Assembly (NCBI RefSeq): GCF_008635795.1
Contig: NZ_VWRQ01000017.1
Span: 99,207 to 163,206 of the forward strand
Source: Paenibacillus tepidiphilus
Lineage (GTDB): Bacteria; Bacillota; Bacilli; Paenibacillales; Paenibacillaceae
Direction: 5' to 3'
DNA: 64,000 bases
This document shows positions 34,307-43,967 of the stretch, piece after piece. The position numbers were made by a program, and so were the translations under genes. The notes under the pieces are model-generated. The model was not told the origin of the DNA. It did not search any database and worked only from the letters and a program-made list of their open reading frames with translations. Each line of letters opens with the position of its first letter. Within the stretch, counting starts at the first letter, position 1.

Positions 34307-34352
34307 GTACACGGCAGGCGGGCAACTCCACTGAAAGGCGGGACGACCTGCG

Positions 34353-34889
34353 ATGAATATCATCTGGTTACTACTTGGCTTATTATCGTCATTCAATACC
34401 CCGTCTGCCGGGCCGGAGTATTCCCCGGCTGCCCTGCTGCCCCTGCAGTCTGAGGTGATTCTGGCCTTGAATCAGGGGCAAGATCAGGAGCAGGCTTACC
34501 TCAGCCGTTTCGATTCACTGGCCGGAGTGCCTTTGTATGCAACCGAAGCTGAACTGCTGCAGCGGAAGGGGATGCCACTGCATGTCGCCCCCGATCCCTG
34601 GCAGGAATGCCTCGAATATCAATATGCCGACATGTCAGCCGGTGTATGCGGCGGTGCGGTGCTGTATGTTCATGTGACTCCTGCCCAGGCAGAACAATAC
34701 GGGCTTGTGCTAAGCGGTGTCCGCCTGAACCCTGCGCAGGGCAATGTCCGTGAACTGCTCGGTGCTCCGGATTTTGTCGCCGAGGACGGAGATGTCTATA
34801 TAAGAGGAAGCGCTGCGCTGAAGATTTACCGCAGCCCTGTGACCGGAACATGGGAGGGCATCGATTTATTTGATGCCAATTCTTCATAA
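34353..34889 (+). CDS. Secreted protein of unknown function
   Basis: A 178-residue protein with a short hydrophobic N-terminus (MNIIWLLLGLLSSFNTPSAG) that could be a signal peptide. The rest is globular, with two nearby Cys (QECLEYQYADMSAGVCGG) likely to form a disulfide outside the cell, and an ending (GAPDFVAEDGDVYIRGSAAL) reminiscent of small copper-amine-oxidase-like or PepSY-like folds; no family is claimed. It follows the DUF948 gene by 46 bp and may be cotranscribed. Confidence 0.65.
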   Translation: MNIIWLLLGLLSSFNTPSAGPEYSPAALLPLQSEVILALNQGQDQEQAYLSRFDSLAGVPLYATEAELLQRKGMPLHVAPDPWQECLEYQYADMSAGVCGGAVLYVHVTPAQAEQYGLVLSGVRLNPAQGNVRELLGAPDFVAEDGDVYIRGSAALKIYRSPVTGTWEGIDLFDANSS

Positions 34890-34892
34890 TCT

Positions 34893-34917
34893 GTTTCAAC
34901 ACGGTATGTTCGGGTTA
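34893..34917 (+). promoter_or_regulatory. Possible SigB-type promoter of the YflT-like gene
   Basis: GTTTCA, a 13-bp spacer and GGGTTA give a weaker match to the SigB consensus than the other two candidates in the region, 60 bp upstream of the gene. Confidence 0.4.
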
Positions 34918-34976
34918 ATAAACAGTCAGCCGCTTTTTTAGGGCGTCTTCTTATTTATGACAAGGAGCGTGATTTC

Positions 34977-35324
34977 ATGGAATCAGTCGGTACAATGGCT
35001 CATGCCAAGTTGGTGGATAACGGCATTCAGGCGATCGAGGAAGTGAACCGACTGCGCGACGGCGGCATTAACAAAGAGGATATTTATGTTCTCAGTCACG
35101 ATTCCGGTCGTGAAAGCCGCATCGCCGATACGGCGGACGTGAATGAAGTCAATCTCAGTGAAGAGGGGCTGTTTGGCGCCATTGCCAACTTGTTCCGTTC
35201 ACGCGGCAATGCGCTCCGCTTCAAGATTACCTCTCTCGGGTTCAGTCCTGCTGAAGCGAACTTTTATGAGAAGGAACTGGATACCGGTAAAGTGCTGGTT
35301 ATTACGCGTAGACTGGCAAGATAA
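34977..35324 (+). CDS. General stress protein 17M family (YflT-like)
   Basis: A 115-residue cytoplasmic protein matching the heat-induced stress protein YflT/GSP17M fold: an N-terminal strand, the helix GIQAIEEVNRLRDGGINKEDIYVLSHD, a middle acidic region, and the C-terminal LGFSPAEANFYEKELDTGKVLVI. B. subtilis YflT is SigB-dependent. A SigB-like promoter and the nearby sigB operon agree with that. AAGGAG lies 10 bases before the ATG. Molecular role unknown. Confidence 0.82.
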   Translation: MESVGTMAHAKLVDNGIQAIEEVNRLRDGGINKEDIYVLSHDSGRESRIADTADVNEVNLSEEGLFGAIANLFRSRGNALRFKITSLGFSPAEANFYEKELDTGKVLVITRRLAR

Positions 35325-35362
35325 TGACTCCTAGAGCATGATGAAGCTATACACAATAGCGT

Positions 35363-35406
35363 AACCTCCAGCCCCACTGTGTCCAGTGGGGCTGGAGGTT
35401 GCTTTG
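35363..35406 (+). terminator. Terminator after the YflT-like gene
   Basis: AACCTCCAGCCCCACT pairs perfectly (16 bp) with AGTGGGGCTGGAGGTT, followed by GCTTTG. Confidence 0.85.
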
Positions 35407-35578
35407 TTGAATAATTATTTCATGAAATACAATAAGTGGGATATTTTGTCGTGGGGGTAAAACTTTCATGTTATGTTACTTTTTTAGAGTTGGAAACAGG
35501 CTCTTTAAATAGCGTATGATAGAGATAGTGCTTTGCGGAATTTTACGGAATGATACTATATGTGCGAGGTGAAGATGT

Positions 35579-36745
35579 TTGAGAATTTTAATCGTAGATG
35601 ATAATCCTACCAATGTAATCATCATCCGTGAGATTTTGAAGAAGGAGAATTACCGTAACTTTGTGACGGCCTCGTCCGCCAAAGAAATGCTTAAATTGCT
35701 CGGGATAGGCACGGAGGAACAAGGAAAGCGCCCGTCCCATATTGATATTGATCTGATTCTGCTGGATATGATGATGCCCGAAATGGACGGGATTGAGGCC
35801 TGCCGGATCGTTCAGCAGCATGAACATCTGCGCGATATTCCCATTATTATGGTTACCGCTGTCGGAGACTCCAAGAAGCTGGCTGAAGCTTTGGATGCCG
35901 GCGCGTCGGATTATGTGACGAAACCAATTAATAAGGTGGAGCTGATGGCCCGTATAAGGCTGGCCCTCCGTCTGAAGCGTGAGAAGGATTGGCACAATGA
36001 ACGCGATCAGCGGATTAAGGACGAGCTGCGTCTGGCCGCGCTGGTTCAGAACGCCGTACTCAGTCTGCCGATTACCGATCAGAACTTTGAAGTGCATGCG
36101 ATTTACCAGCCCTCGTTTGAGTTGGCCGGTGACCTGTACGCCTGGTATCCGCTCGGTGACGGAAGGTATGCCGTTATTTTGCTGGATATGATGGGTCATG
36201 GCATTTCCTCCTCATTGTTCTGCATGTTCCTCGCTTCTGTGCTCAAGGATACCGTAACCACTTATGTAGAGCCGGAGAAAGTTATTCAGGAGCTGAACCG
36301 GCGGTTTAACCAGCTTTATATTGAGAAGCAGCTGGTCCAATATTATTTCACAGCGATTTATATGGTGATCGACACTCGGTTAAGCCGGATTGATTACGTG
36401 AATGCGGGACATCCGCCGGGACTCTTCTTCCAGGGTGAAGCCAAGGAGCCAGTCCTGCTGGAGAGCAATTGTCATCCTGTCGGGCTGTTTGACCGGATTG
36501 ACATTCAGCCGCAGAGCCTTTCCTTTAGCGAAGACGGCCATCTGGTGCTCTATACCGATGGTTTGATGGAAATGGCAGAAGGCGGGCAGGAAGAACAGCT
36601 GAAATTTATGGTCTCCCATCTGAACGGAAGCCATGAATGGCAGGAAGAGCCGATGCGCGAGGCCTTCTTCCAGGAGCAGCCTGCGATGGAGCGCGATGAC
36701 GACAAGTGCCTGGTGTGGATTTCGCTGAAGAAGGGAACGGTATAA
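35579..36745 (+). CDS. Receiver-PP2C phosphatase (RsbY/RsbU-like)
   Basis: A 388-residue two-domain protein. Residues 1-125 are a receiver with VDDN, LILLDMMMPEMDG and VTKPI; residues about 170-388 are a PP2C/SpoIIE phosphatase with ELAGDLYAWYPLGDGRY, LLDMMGHGISSSL and the metal-binding MERDDDKCLVWI ending. This is the layout of B. cereus RsbY, which dephosphorylates RsbV to free SigB. The start is TTG with GAGGTGA upstream; an ATG four bases before is out of frame and closes quickly. It is the first gene of the seven-gene stress-sigma module, 3 bp before the kinase. Confidence 0.9.
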   Translation: MRILIVDDNPTNVIIIREILKKENYRNFVTASSAKEMLKLLGIGTEEQGKRPSHIDIDLILLDMMMPEMDGIEACRIVQQHEHLRDIPIIMVTAVGDSKKLAEALDAGASDYVTKPINKVELMARIRLALRLKREKDWHNERDQRIKDELRLAALVQNAVLSLPITDQNFEVHAIYQPSFELAGDLYAWYPLGDGRYAVILLDMMGHGISSSLFCMFLASVLKDTVTTYVEPEKVIQELNRRFNQLYIEKQLVQYYFTAIYMVIDTRLSRIDYVNAGHPPGLFFQGEAKEPVLLESNCHPVGLFDRIDIQPQSLSFSEDGHLVLYTDGLMEMAEGGQEEQLKFMVSHLNGSHEWQEEPMREAFFQEQPAMERDDDKCLVWISLKKGTV

Positions 36746-36748
36746 GAA

Positions 36749-39700
36749 ATGAAGATCAAAGCCAAGCTGCTGATCGGCTTTAGTGCGCTGCTGGCGATTA
36801 TGCTGGCGCTCACTCTGATTGGTTACGATCGGCTTAATTATATGAACGACCAGCTTGACAGCTATCAGGAGCGGTACAACAAGGGCCGGGCTTCGTCGGG
36901 ATTGCGCGGCGAGGTTAATGATATGGCACGCATTCTGACGACGCTGATGCTCAATGCAGACACACTCTCCGTTGATGCGGAGAAGGGTGAGCTCGACTCC
37001 AAAGTATTGAAGGCGGAGGGACATCTCAAGACGATTGAAACCTCGTTGACCACCGCCGAAGAGATGCAAATGCTCAACCGGATCGAGAAGGCTTATACCG
37101 CTTATATGAAATATCAGGACAAGGCAGTCAGCATGCTGATGGCAGGTTATTTTCAGAACGCCAATGCCTACCGCAATACGGAAGGCCAGGCCATCCAGAA
37201 TGAAATGCTGGACAGTCTGAACGCTCTGTCCGATTATAACGCCTTCCGGATGACTGACGAGACCGCCAAAGCCCAGGCCGCAGCAGACCGTTCTATTCAG
37301 ATGGTAACTTTAATTATGATTGTCGGGCTGCTGATGGGTCTTGGCGTGATCCTGTGGGTAATCCCGAGCATAACCCGCGGCCTGAATGTGGTGTCGATGA
37401 TGATTTCCAGCTTCGGTAACGGTAAAATGCGGGCCATCCGCAGAATCAAGGTGACGTCGAAGGATGAGATCGGCGATGTCGCCCGCGTCTTTAAAGAAAT
37501 GGCCGAGGATATCGAGCAGAAGCAGGAAATGGAAAAGGCCTATGCCCAGGCGCAAAGCGATCAGGCTTGGCTGAATGCAAATGTCGCCCGCGTCACTGAG
37601 CTGTTGCGCGGGATGAATTCGCTGGATCAAGTAACGCATACGTTTATCAGCGAGTTCGCTCCTGTGCTTGAGGCGCAATATGGCGCCATTTATTTGAAGG
37701 ACAGCAGCAACCCTAACCTGCTGACGGCAAGTGCCTTCTATGCCGGCGAAGAGGGCGAGCATCAACCGAAGCCGAGCTTCAGTCTCGGTCAAGGCCTTAT
37801 CGGCCAAAGTGCCATCGATATGAAGCCTATTCATCTGGTCGATGCTCCCGAGGATTATATTTCGGTTGCCTCGGGACTTGGGAATTCCCGTCCGGGCAAT
37901 ATTTCCATTCATCCGCTGATGTTTGAAGACGAACTGCTGGGTGTAGTGGAGTTCGCTTCCTTCAAGCCGTTCACCTCGCTGCAGAGTGAGCTGTTCCATC
38001 AACTGGCTGTTAATCTAGGGGTGATTCTGAACAATATCAGCCGCAGATTGGCCGTTGAGGAGCTCCTGCGCGAATCGCAGGCCCTCACCGAAGAATTGCA
38101 GGTACAGTCGGAAGAGCTGCAGACGCAGCAGGAAGAGCTGCGCCGCTCCAACGAGAATCTGGAAGAACAGACGGATGCACTGAAGCGCTCCGAAGAGCTG
38201 CTGCAGCGGCAGCAGGGTGAATTGGAGCACTTTAATGTTGAACTGATGGCCAAGACCCAGGCCCTGCAAGAACAGGTGCAGGAGGTTGAGGAGAAACGGG
38301 ATGAGATCGAAGAGGCCCGGAGGCAGCTTGAAAAGCAAGCCCACCAGCTTGCAGTAACAAGCAAATACAAATCGGAGTTCCTGGCGAATATGTCCCATGA
38401 GCTGCGGACGCCGCTGAACAGTCTGCTGATTCTGTCCCAGCTGCTGACGGAGAACAAAGAGGGTAACCTGACCGATAAACAGGTAGAGTTCGCCCATACG
38501 ATCTATATGTCGGGTTCGGATCTACTGAAGATGATCGATGAAATCCTCGATCTGTCCAAGGTGGAATCCGGCAAGATGGAGCTGACCTATGAGGAAATTC
38601 CGCTGACCGAGCTGAAGACATTCGTCAAACAGAACTTTGCGCCGCAGGCCCAGAAGAAGGGGCTGGCGCTGCGTCTTACCTTTGATGAACCGCTGCCGAA
38701 TCAGGTCTATGCCGACAGCCACCGCCTGAAGCAGATTTTGCGCAACCTGCTCTCCAATGCGTTCAAGTTCACAAGCTCTGGCTTTATAGAGTTTAACATC
38801 AGCAACGCAGAGCCGGAGAAGATGCCGGCTTATCTGCCCCGGGAGTATGAATATATCGCTATAGCAGTGAAGGATACCGGAATCGGTATTCCGAGAGACA
38901 AGCGGGAAATAATCTTTGAAGCCTTCCAGCAGGTGGACGGCACGACCAGCCGCAAATATGGCGGCACCGGCCTTGGCTTGTCCATCAGCCGTGAACTGGC
39001 CCGGCTGCTGGGGGGTGCTATTACACTGGAGTCCAGCGAAGGACAAGGAAGCACCTTTACGCTGTATTTGCCGGTGAACGGCTATTACAGCTTGCTTCCG
39101 GGTGTAGTTGAGGCTGCAGCCGCTCAGCAAGCAGCTGCGATTGCCGAACAGGTGGAGGAGCTGCTGCCTTCTCCGGTGAAGAATGCGGAGGCGGCGCCGC
39201 TGATGCCGCCGATTGACGATGACCGCGAGGAGCTGGGACCTAACGACAAGGTGCTGCTTATCGTCGAGGACGATGAGAGCTTTGCGAAGATTCTGCTCAG
39301 CATGGCCCGGGGGCGCGGATTTAAAGGACTGGTGGCGCTTCAGGGAGATATTGGCCTGCAGATGGCCAAGACCTATCTTCCGGATGCCATCATTCTCGAT
39401 ATTCAGCTGCCGGTGATGGACGGCTGGGCTATTCTCCGGGAGCTGAAGGGAGAATCCGAGACCCGGCATATTCCGGTGCATGTGATCTCCGTCAACGATG
39501 AAGTGAAGCAGGGGCTGATGATGGGGGCGATGGCTTATCTGCGGAAGCCTTCCACCAAAGAAGCACTGGAGCGGGCATTCTCGCAGATCGAGGGCTACAC
39601 GGACAGCACGCTCAAACACCTGCTTATTGTTGAGGATGATGATATTCAGCGCCGTTCCATTATGGAGCTGATCGGCCATGATGATGTGATCATTACGGCG

Positions 39701-40417
39701 GTATCCGGAGGCGTTGAGGCGCTTGCGGAGCTCCGTAAGCAAAGATACGATTGTATGGTGCTGGACCTGATGCTGGGTGATATGGACGGCTTCGAGCTCC
39801 TGGATCAGATCCGGGACGATGAGGAGCTGAATGATCTGCCGATCATCATTTATACCGGCAAGGATCTCGACAGCAAGGAAGAGACGAGACTGCGGAAATA
39901 TGCAGAGTCCATTATTATTAAAGATGTCCGCTCGCCGGAGCGCCTGCTGGATGAAACGACGTTGTTCCTGCACCGGGTGGAAGCCAATTTGCCGGAGGAC
40001 AAGCGTAAAATTCTGCAGAAGCTGCACAATAAGGAAGAGCTGTTCGACGGCAAAAAGATACTGCTGGTCGATGACGATATCCGCAATGTATTTGCCCTTT
40101 CCAGTGTGCTTGAAGGCTACCATATGGAAGTGAAGTTCGCCGAGAACGGCCGTGAAGCGCTGGAGATGCTGAAGACAGTCAAGGATTTCGATCTCATCCT
40201 AATGGATATGATGATGCCGGAAATGGACGGCTACGAGGCCATGCGGCTGATCCGGCAGATGCCGGAATACCAGAAGCTGCCGATTATTGCGCTGACGGCG
40301 AAGGCAATGAAGGAAGATCGTTCCAAGTGTATTGAGGCCGGGGCCTCCGATTATATGAAGAAGCCGATCAGTACAGACCAGCTTCTTTCTCTGATGCGGG
40401 TTTGGTTGTATTCGTAA
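36749..40417 (+). CDS. Large hybrid sensor kinase with three receivers (RsbK-like)
   Basis: A 1222-residue protein. Order: membrane helix (7-27), extracytoplasmic CHASE3-like helical sensor, second helix (about 188-208), HAMP, GAF (about 290-430), long Gln/Glu coiled coil, HisKA with phospho-His near 549 (FLANMSHELRTPLNS), HATPase with NLLSNAFKF and DTGIGIP, then receivers with acceptor Asp near 881, 1003 and 1149. B. cereus RsbK has a comparable sensor-GAF-kinase-receiver plan and drives RsbY. It starts 3 bp after the phosphatase gene and precedes a CheR-type gene, the RsbM position. The sensed signal is unknown. Confidence 0.9.
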   Translation: MKIKAKLLIGFSALLAIMLALTLIGYDRLNYMNDQLDSYQERYNKGRASSGLRGEVNDMARILTTLMLNADTLSVDAEKGELDSKVLKAEGHLKTIETSLTTAEEMQMLNRIEKAYTAYMKYQDKAVSMLMAGYFQNANAYRNTEGQAIQNEMLDSLNALSDYNAFRMTDETAKAQAAADRSIQMVTLIMIVGLLMGLGVILWVIPSITRGLNVVSMMISSFGNGKMRAIRRIKVTSKDEIGDVARVFKEMAEDIEQKQEMEKAYAQAQSDQAWLNANVARVTELLRGMNSLDQVTHTFISEFAPVLEAQYGAIYLKDSSNPNLLTASAFYAGEEGEHQPKPSFSLGQGLIGQSAIDMKPIHLVDAPEDYISVASGLGNSRPGNISIHPLMFEDELLGVVEFASFKPFTSLQSELFHQLAVNLGVILNNISRRLAVEELLRESQALTEELQVQSEELQTQQEELRRSNENLEEQTDALKRSEELLQRQQGELEHFNVELMAKTQALQEQVQEVEEKRDEIEEARRQLEKQAHQLAVTSKYKSEFLANMSHELRTPLNSLLILSQLLTENKEGNLTDKQVEFAHTIYMSGSDLLKMIDEILDLSKVESGKMELTYEEIPLTELKTFVKQNFAPQAQKKGLALRLTFDEPLPNQVYADSHRLKQILRNLLSNAFKFTSSGFIEFNISNAEPEKMPAYLPREYEYIAIAVKDTGIGIPRDKREIIFEAFQQVDGTTSRKYGGTGLGLSISRELARLLGGAITLESSEGQGSTFTLYLPVNGYYSLLPGVVEAAAAQQAAAIAEQVEELLPSPVKNAEAAPLMPPIDDDREELGPNDKVLLIVEDDESFAKILLSMARGRGFKGLVALQGDIGLQMAKTYLPDAIILDIQLPVMDGWAILRELKGESETRHIPVHVISVNDEVKQGLMMGAMAYLRKPSTKEALERAFSQIEGYTDSTLKHLLIVEDDDIQRRSIMELIGHDDVIITAVSGGVEALAELRKQRYDCMVLDLMLGDMDGFELLDQIRDDEELNDLPIIIYTGKDLDSKEETRLRKYAESIIIKDVRSPERLLDETTLFLHRVEANLPEDKRKILQKLHNKEELFDGKKILLVDDDIRNVFALSSVLEGYHMEVKFAENGREALEMLKTVKDFDLILMDMMMPEMDGYEAMRLIRQMPEYQKLPIIALTAKAMKEDRSKCIEAGASDYMKKPISTDQLLSLMRVWLYS

Positions 40418-40495
40418 CCGTCATTTTGGGGTAATAGCTATACAGCGGTACATCTTGTGTACGGAATAACGACTTGGATTAAGGAGTAGAAGACA

Positions 40496-41365
40496 ATGAC
40501 TGCAATAGAACGGGGAAATCAGGGGCAGCCCATTCAATCAGGGGATAAGCAGGAACTGGAGCAGATCGAGATCGAGCTGCTGCTGAACGGCGTTCATCGT
40601 CTGTACGGGTATGATTTTCGAAATTATGCCTTGCCTTCCCTGAAGCGGCGGATCTGGCATCATGTTCATGCCGAGAATGTACCGACCATTTCTGCACTGC
40701 AGGAAAAGGTGCTGCACGACCGCGATTGCTTCGAACGTTTCGTCTACAGCCTGTCCATTCCGGTTACGGAAATGTTCCGTGATCCGGGACTCTTCCTGAC
40801 CTTCCGTCAGAAGGTCATTCCAATTCTGCGGACGTACCCTTATATCCGCATCTGGCATGCGGGCTGCTCCACCGGCGAAGAGGTGTATTCCATGGCCATC
40901 ATGCTGTATGAAGAGGGGCTATACGATAAAGCCCGTATTTACGCCACGGATATGAATGAACGTTCGCTGCAGCAGGCCAAGGAAGGTGTGTACGAGCTCG
41001 GTAAGATGAAGCAGTACACCAAGAATTATATCGAGGCCGGCGGCACAGGGGCATTCTCGGAATATTACACAGCGAAATACAATTCGGTGATACTGCAGCC
41101 GTATCTGCGTAAAAATATTATTTTCGCCGAGCACAATCTGGCGACGGATACTTCGTTTAATGAGTTCAATGTTATTTTCTGCCGCAATGTGATGATCTAT
41201 TTCAATGACGAGCTGCGCGACCATGTGCATGGATTGTTTTATGAGAGTCTCAGCCGGTTTGGCGTACTCGTTCTTGGCTCCAAGGAGTCGATTCATTTCA
41301 CCAGGTACAGCGACAGCTACGAACCCCTGGACAGGGTGGAGAAAATCTACCGAAAAAATAAGTAA
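40496..41365 (+). CDS. CheR-type methyltransferase (RsbM-like)
   Basis: A 289-residue SAM-dependent protein glutamate methyltransferase of the CheR type. It has the N-terminal helical domain (LYGYDFRNYALPSLKRRIW), SAM-binding IWHAGCSTGEEVYSMAI, the ATDMNERSL strand, and the catalytic-region FCRNVMIYFN. No receptor or CheB gene is nearby. In B. cereus, RsbM methylates the RsbK kinase to dampen SigB activation, and the position between two kinases fits that role. AAGGAG precedes the ATG. Confidence 0.9.
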   Translation: MTAIERGNQGQPIQSGDKQELEQIEIELLLNGVHRLYGYDFRNYALPSLKRRIWHHVHAENVPTISALQEKVLHDRDCFERFVYSLSIPVTEMFRDPGLFLTFRQKVIPILRTYPYIRIWHAGCSTGEEVYSMAIMLYEEGLYDKARIYATDMNERSLQQAKEGVYELGKMKQYTKNYIEAGGTGAFSEYYTAKYNSVILQPYLRKNIIFAEHNLATDTSFNEFNVIFCRNVMIYFNDELRDHVHGLFYESLSRFGVLVLGSKESIHFTRYSDSYEPLDRVEKIYRKNK

Positions 41366-41393
41366 TGGGATTTAGCGGGATAGGAGGGAGCCT

Positions 41394-43061
41394 ATGGGGG
41401 TTCAAGAACCGATTCATATACTGCTGGTTGACGACCGTCCTGAAAATTTGCTGGCGCTCGAAGCTGTCTTGGAAAGCCAGCATTACAAGCTGGTGAAAGC
41501 CAATTCCGGTGAAGAAGCATTACGCTGCTTGCTGAAATATGATTTTGCTGTGATCGTACTGGACGTTCAGATGCCCGGTATGGACGGGATTGAGACCGCC
41601 AAGCTGATCAAGGCCAGGGAGAAGACGAAGGATATCCCCATTATCTTCATTTCCGCCAACAGCAAAGAGGCTGAGCACCTGTTCGCCGGCTATTCCGCCG
41701 GAGCAATTGATTATATGGTGAAGCCTTTCATTCCGCAAATTCTGAAGTCCAAGATTGAAGGCTTCGTCCACATGCATCTTACGAACAAGAAGCATCAGAT
41801 GCAGTCCATGCTTTTGCAGCAAAAAACACAGGAGCTGGAGCGGATTAACGGTGAGCTTGTCAAGGCCAAGGAAGAGGCCGAGATCGCTGCCAAAGCCAAA
41901 ACCGAATTCTTGGCGATGATGAGCCATGAGATCCGCACGCCGATGAACGGCGTGGTCGGGATGATTGACCTGCTGATGGAAACGGAGCTGGCGCCCGAAC
42001 AGAAGGAATATACGGAAATTATCCGCAAGAGCGCCGATACGCTTATTGCTGTCATCAATGATATTCTGGATTTCACCAAGATGGAATCCGGCAAAATGGA
42101 AATGGAAGAGCAGCTGTTTGAGCTGCAGACGACGATCCAGGAGGTGTTCAGCCTCTTCTCAGTGGAAGCGGCCAAGAAGAACCTGGAGCTGGCTTATTTC
42201 ATTGACCACAAGCTCCCCAGACTGATCTACGGGGATATGGCCCGGCTGCGCCAGGTGCTGATCAATCTGGTGGCCAACGCCGTCAAGTTTACCAACCAGG
42301 GCGGTGTCTATCTTGTCGCTTCCGGTGTAGGATATGCCGGTAATAAGCTGGAAATAGAGTTTACGGTGAAGGATACAGGGATCGGAATATCTCCGGAGAA
42401 ATGCGACAGGCTGTTCAAGCCGTTCTCTCAGCTTGATTCCTCGATGAACCGCAAATATGGCGGGACAGGTCTGGGTCTGGCTATCTGCAAGTCGCTGGTC
42501 GGTATGATGGGCGGCGAAATCCGTGTGGAAGCCATGGCAGAGAAGGGGGCGACCTTTGTCTTTACGATTCAGGCGGCTTTGCCGGAAGATGAACTGGGAA
42601 GAAGCTGCTGCGATGAGGAGCATACAGGTAAGGAGGCAGCCCAGCCGGCTTCAAGACGTGTGCTAATTGTCGATGACCACCCGGTCAATCAGCGGCTGAT
42701 GGTCAGCATGCTGGACAAGCTCGGGTACAGCTCGGATGTTGCAGACGACGGCAGCCAGGCTGTCGAAATGGCTGCGCAGTCACCGTATGATTTCATCTTC
42801 ATGGATCTTCAGATGCCGGTCATGGATGGACTTGCCGCGACCGCCCGCATCCGGGCCGGAAGCCCGGCCGGCGAGAAGGCAGTAATTATCGCGATGACGG
42901 CCAATGTGATGGAGGGTATCCAGAACCGCTGTATGGCAGCAGGGATGGATGGATATATCAGCAAACCGCTGAAGCTGGGGAGTATTAAGCAAATTCTTTC
43001 CAGGTATTCACGCCATGATATTCCCGCTGATGAACGGACGACTACCGCATTTGAAGCGTAA
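41394..43061 (+). CDS. Hybrid histidine kinase, receiver-kinase-receiver
   Basis: A 555-residue soluble kinase. An N-terminal receiver (1-125, VDDRPEN, VIVLDVQMPGMDG, MVKPF) is followed by HisKA with the phospho-His in FLAMMSHEIRTPMNG, HATPase with NLVANAVKF and DTGIGI, and a C-terminal receiver (FIFMDLQMPVMDGL, SKPLK). No membrane segment. It sits between the RsbM-like gene and rsbV, so it may pass a signal to the phosphatase in parallel with the large kinase, or form a phosphorelay with it. Confidence 0.9.
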   Translation: MGVQEPIHILLVDDRPENLLALEAVLESQHYKLVKANSGEEALRCLLKYDFAVIVLDVQMPGMDGIETAKLIKAREKTKDIPIIFISANSKEAEHLFAGYSAGAIDYMVKPFIPQILKSKIEGFVHMHLTNKKHQMQSMLLQQKTQELERINGELVKAKEEAEIAAKAKTEFLAMMSHEIRTPMNGVVGMIDLLMETELAPEQKEYTEIIRKSADTLIAVINDILDFTKMESGKMEMEEQLFELQTTIQEVFSLFSVEAAKKNLELAYFIDHKLPRLIYGDMARLRQVLINLVANAVKFTNQGGVYLVASGVGYAGNKLEIEFTVKDTGIGISPEKCDRLFKPFSQLDSSMNRKYGGTGLGLAICKSLVGMMGGEIRVEAMAEKGATFVFTIQAALPEDELGRSCCDEEHTGKEAAQPASRRVLIVDDHPVNQRLMVSMLDKLGYSSDVADDGSQAVEMAAQSPYDFIFMDLQMPVMDGLAATARIRAGSPAGEKAVIIAMTANVMEGIQNRCMAAGMDGYISKPLKLGSIKQILSRYSRHDIPADERTTTAFEA

Positions 43062-43096
43062 TCCAGGAATTACCTTTAGTTTTCCATGCGATTTTT

Positions 43097-43123
43097 GTTT
43101 CAACGTGGAGCATTTGAGGGTAT
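43097..43123 (+). promoter_or_regulatory. SigB-type promoter of rsbV-rsbW-sigB
   Basis: GTTTCA, a 15-bp spacer and a perfect GGGTAT match the SigB consensus, 35 bp before the rsbV start. It lies just after the second kinase gene, suggesting autoregulation of the last three genes. Confidence 0.7.
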
Positions 43124-43158
43124 TTGTAAAGAAAACATATAATCAGGAGAGATTGTCT

Positions 43159-43497
43159 ATGAACACTCATAAAAGCGAAAAGTTCCACGCAAAAACCGAA
43201 ACAGAAGGCAATGTATGCACCGTTTACCTGATTGGGGAGCTCGATTTGTCGGTTGCCCCCGATTTTCGTCTGGTGATGGAACCGCTCGTGGGAGATACAG
43301 GGCTTGATTTGGTGATTAACCTTAAGGATTTGAAATATATCGACAGCACCGGTATTGGCATACTGCTCTCGATACTTAAAGCCAGACACGGTATGGATGT
43401 CAAATTCACCGTCACGGAAGTTCCGGGGCATATCCAGAAGCTGTTTGATATGACCGGTATCTCCAAGTTTTTTGCCCCCCAAGAGAATTCCCACTAG
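43159..43497 (+). CDS. rsbV: Anti-sigma factor antagonist, STAS domain
   Basis: A 112-residue STAS protein. The phosphorylatable Ser is in LKYIDSTGIGILLS, the standard RsbV/SpoIIAA loop; the segment VYLIGELDLSVAP opens the fold. When unphosphorylated it binds RsbW and releases the sigma factor; the REC-PP2C phosphatase encoded upstream would dephosphorylate it. The ATG at 43159 has CAGGAGA upstream; the longer frame has no ribosome site and overlaps the promoter. Followed by rsbW after 17 bp. Confidence 0.92.
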   Translation: MNTHKSEKFHAKTETEGNVCTVYLIGELDLSVAPDFRLVMEPLVGDTGLDLVINLKDLKYIDSTGIGILLSILKARHGMDVKFTVTEVPGHIQKLFDMTGISKFFAPQENSH

Positions 43498-43514
43498 GAA
43501 AGGATCGAAATAGG

Positions 43515-43967
43515 ATGAGTGATGACGTGCAAAAAGTAATACTACAATTACCCGCCAATGCAGAATATGTCGATATTGTAAGACTTAATTTATATGGTAT
43601 TGCCTCGAAAATGGGTTTCACCTATGAAGATATTGAGGACATGAAAGTTGCTGTATCCGAAGCTTGTAACAACTCTGTTCTTTATGCTTACGGGCAGGAA
43701 GACGGTTTGGTGGATGTAATATTTGAGGTCGGTCCGGGTGCCTTGTCCATTACGGTCAAAGACGAGGGGGAGAGCTTTGACGGATTGGATACGCCTGATA
43801 ATCGGCTGACGCTCCATGACAAAGAGCTGAATGATGTTCAGGTAGGAGGTCTGGGATTTTACCTGATGCAGGCGCTCATGGATGACGTCAGCGTAGTGAG
43901 CGAAGCAGGCAAGGGGACGGTCGTTACATTGACGAAACGTCTGAATTTCAGCGAGGAGAAAGTATGA
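43515..43967 (+). CDS. rsbW: Anti-sigma factor serine kinase
   Basis: A 150-residue GHKL ATPase/kinase. The N-box reads AVSEACNNSVLYAYG, followed by IEFEV-type strands (VIFEVGPGALSITVKDEG) and the G2-like LGFYLMQALMDDV. As in other RsbW proteins it should bind the sigma factor and phosphorylate RsbV. AGGA precedes the ATG. Its stop overlaps the sigma gene start by 4 bp (ATGA), so the anti-sigma and sigma are made together. Confidence 0.93.
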   Translation: MSDDVQKVILQLPANAEYVDIVRLNLYGIASKMGFTYEDIEDMKVAVSEACNNSVLYAYGQEDGLVDVIFEVGPGALSITVKDEGESFDGLDTPDNRLTLHDKELNDVQVGGLGFYLMQALMDDVSVVSEAGKGTVVTLTKRLNFSEEKV

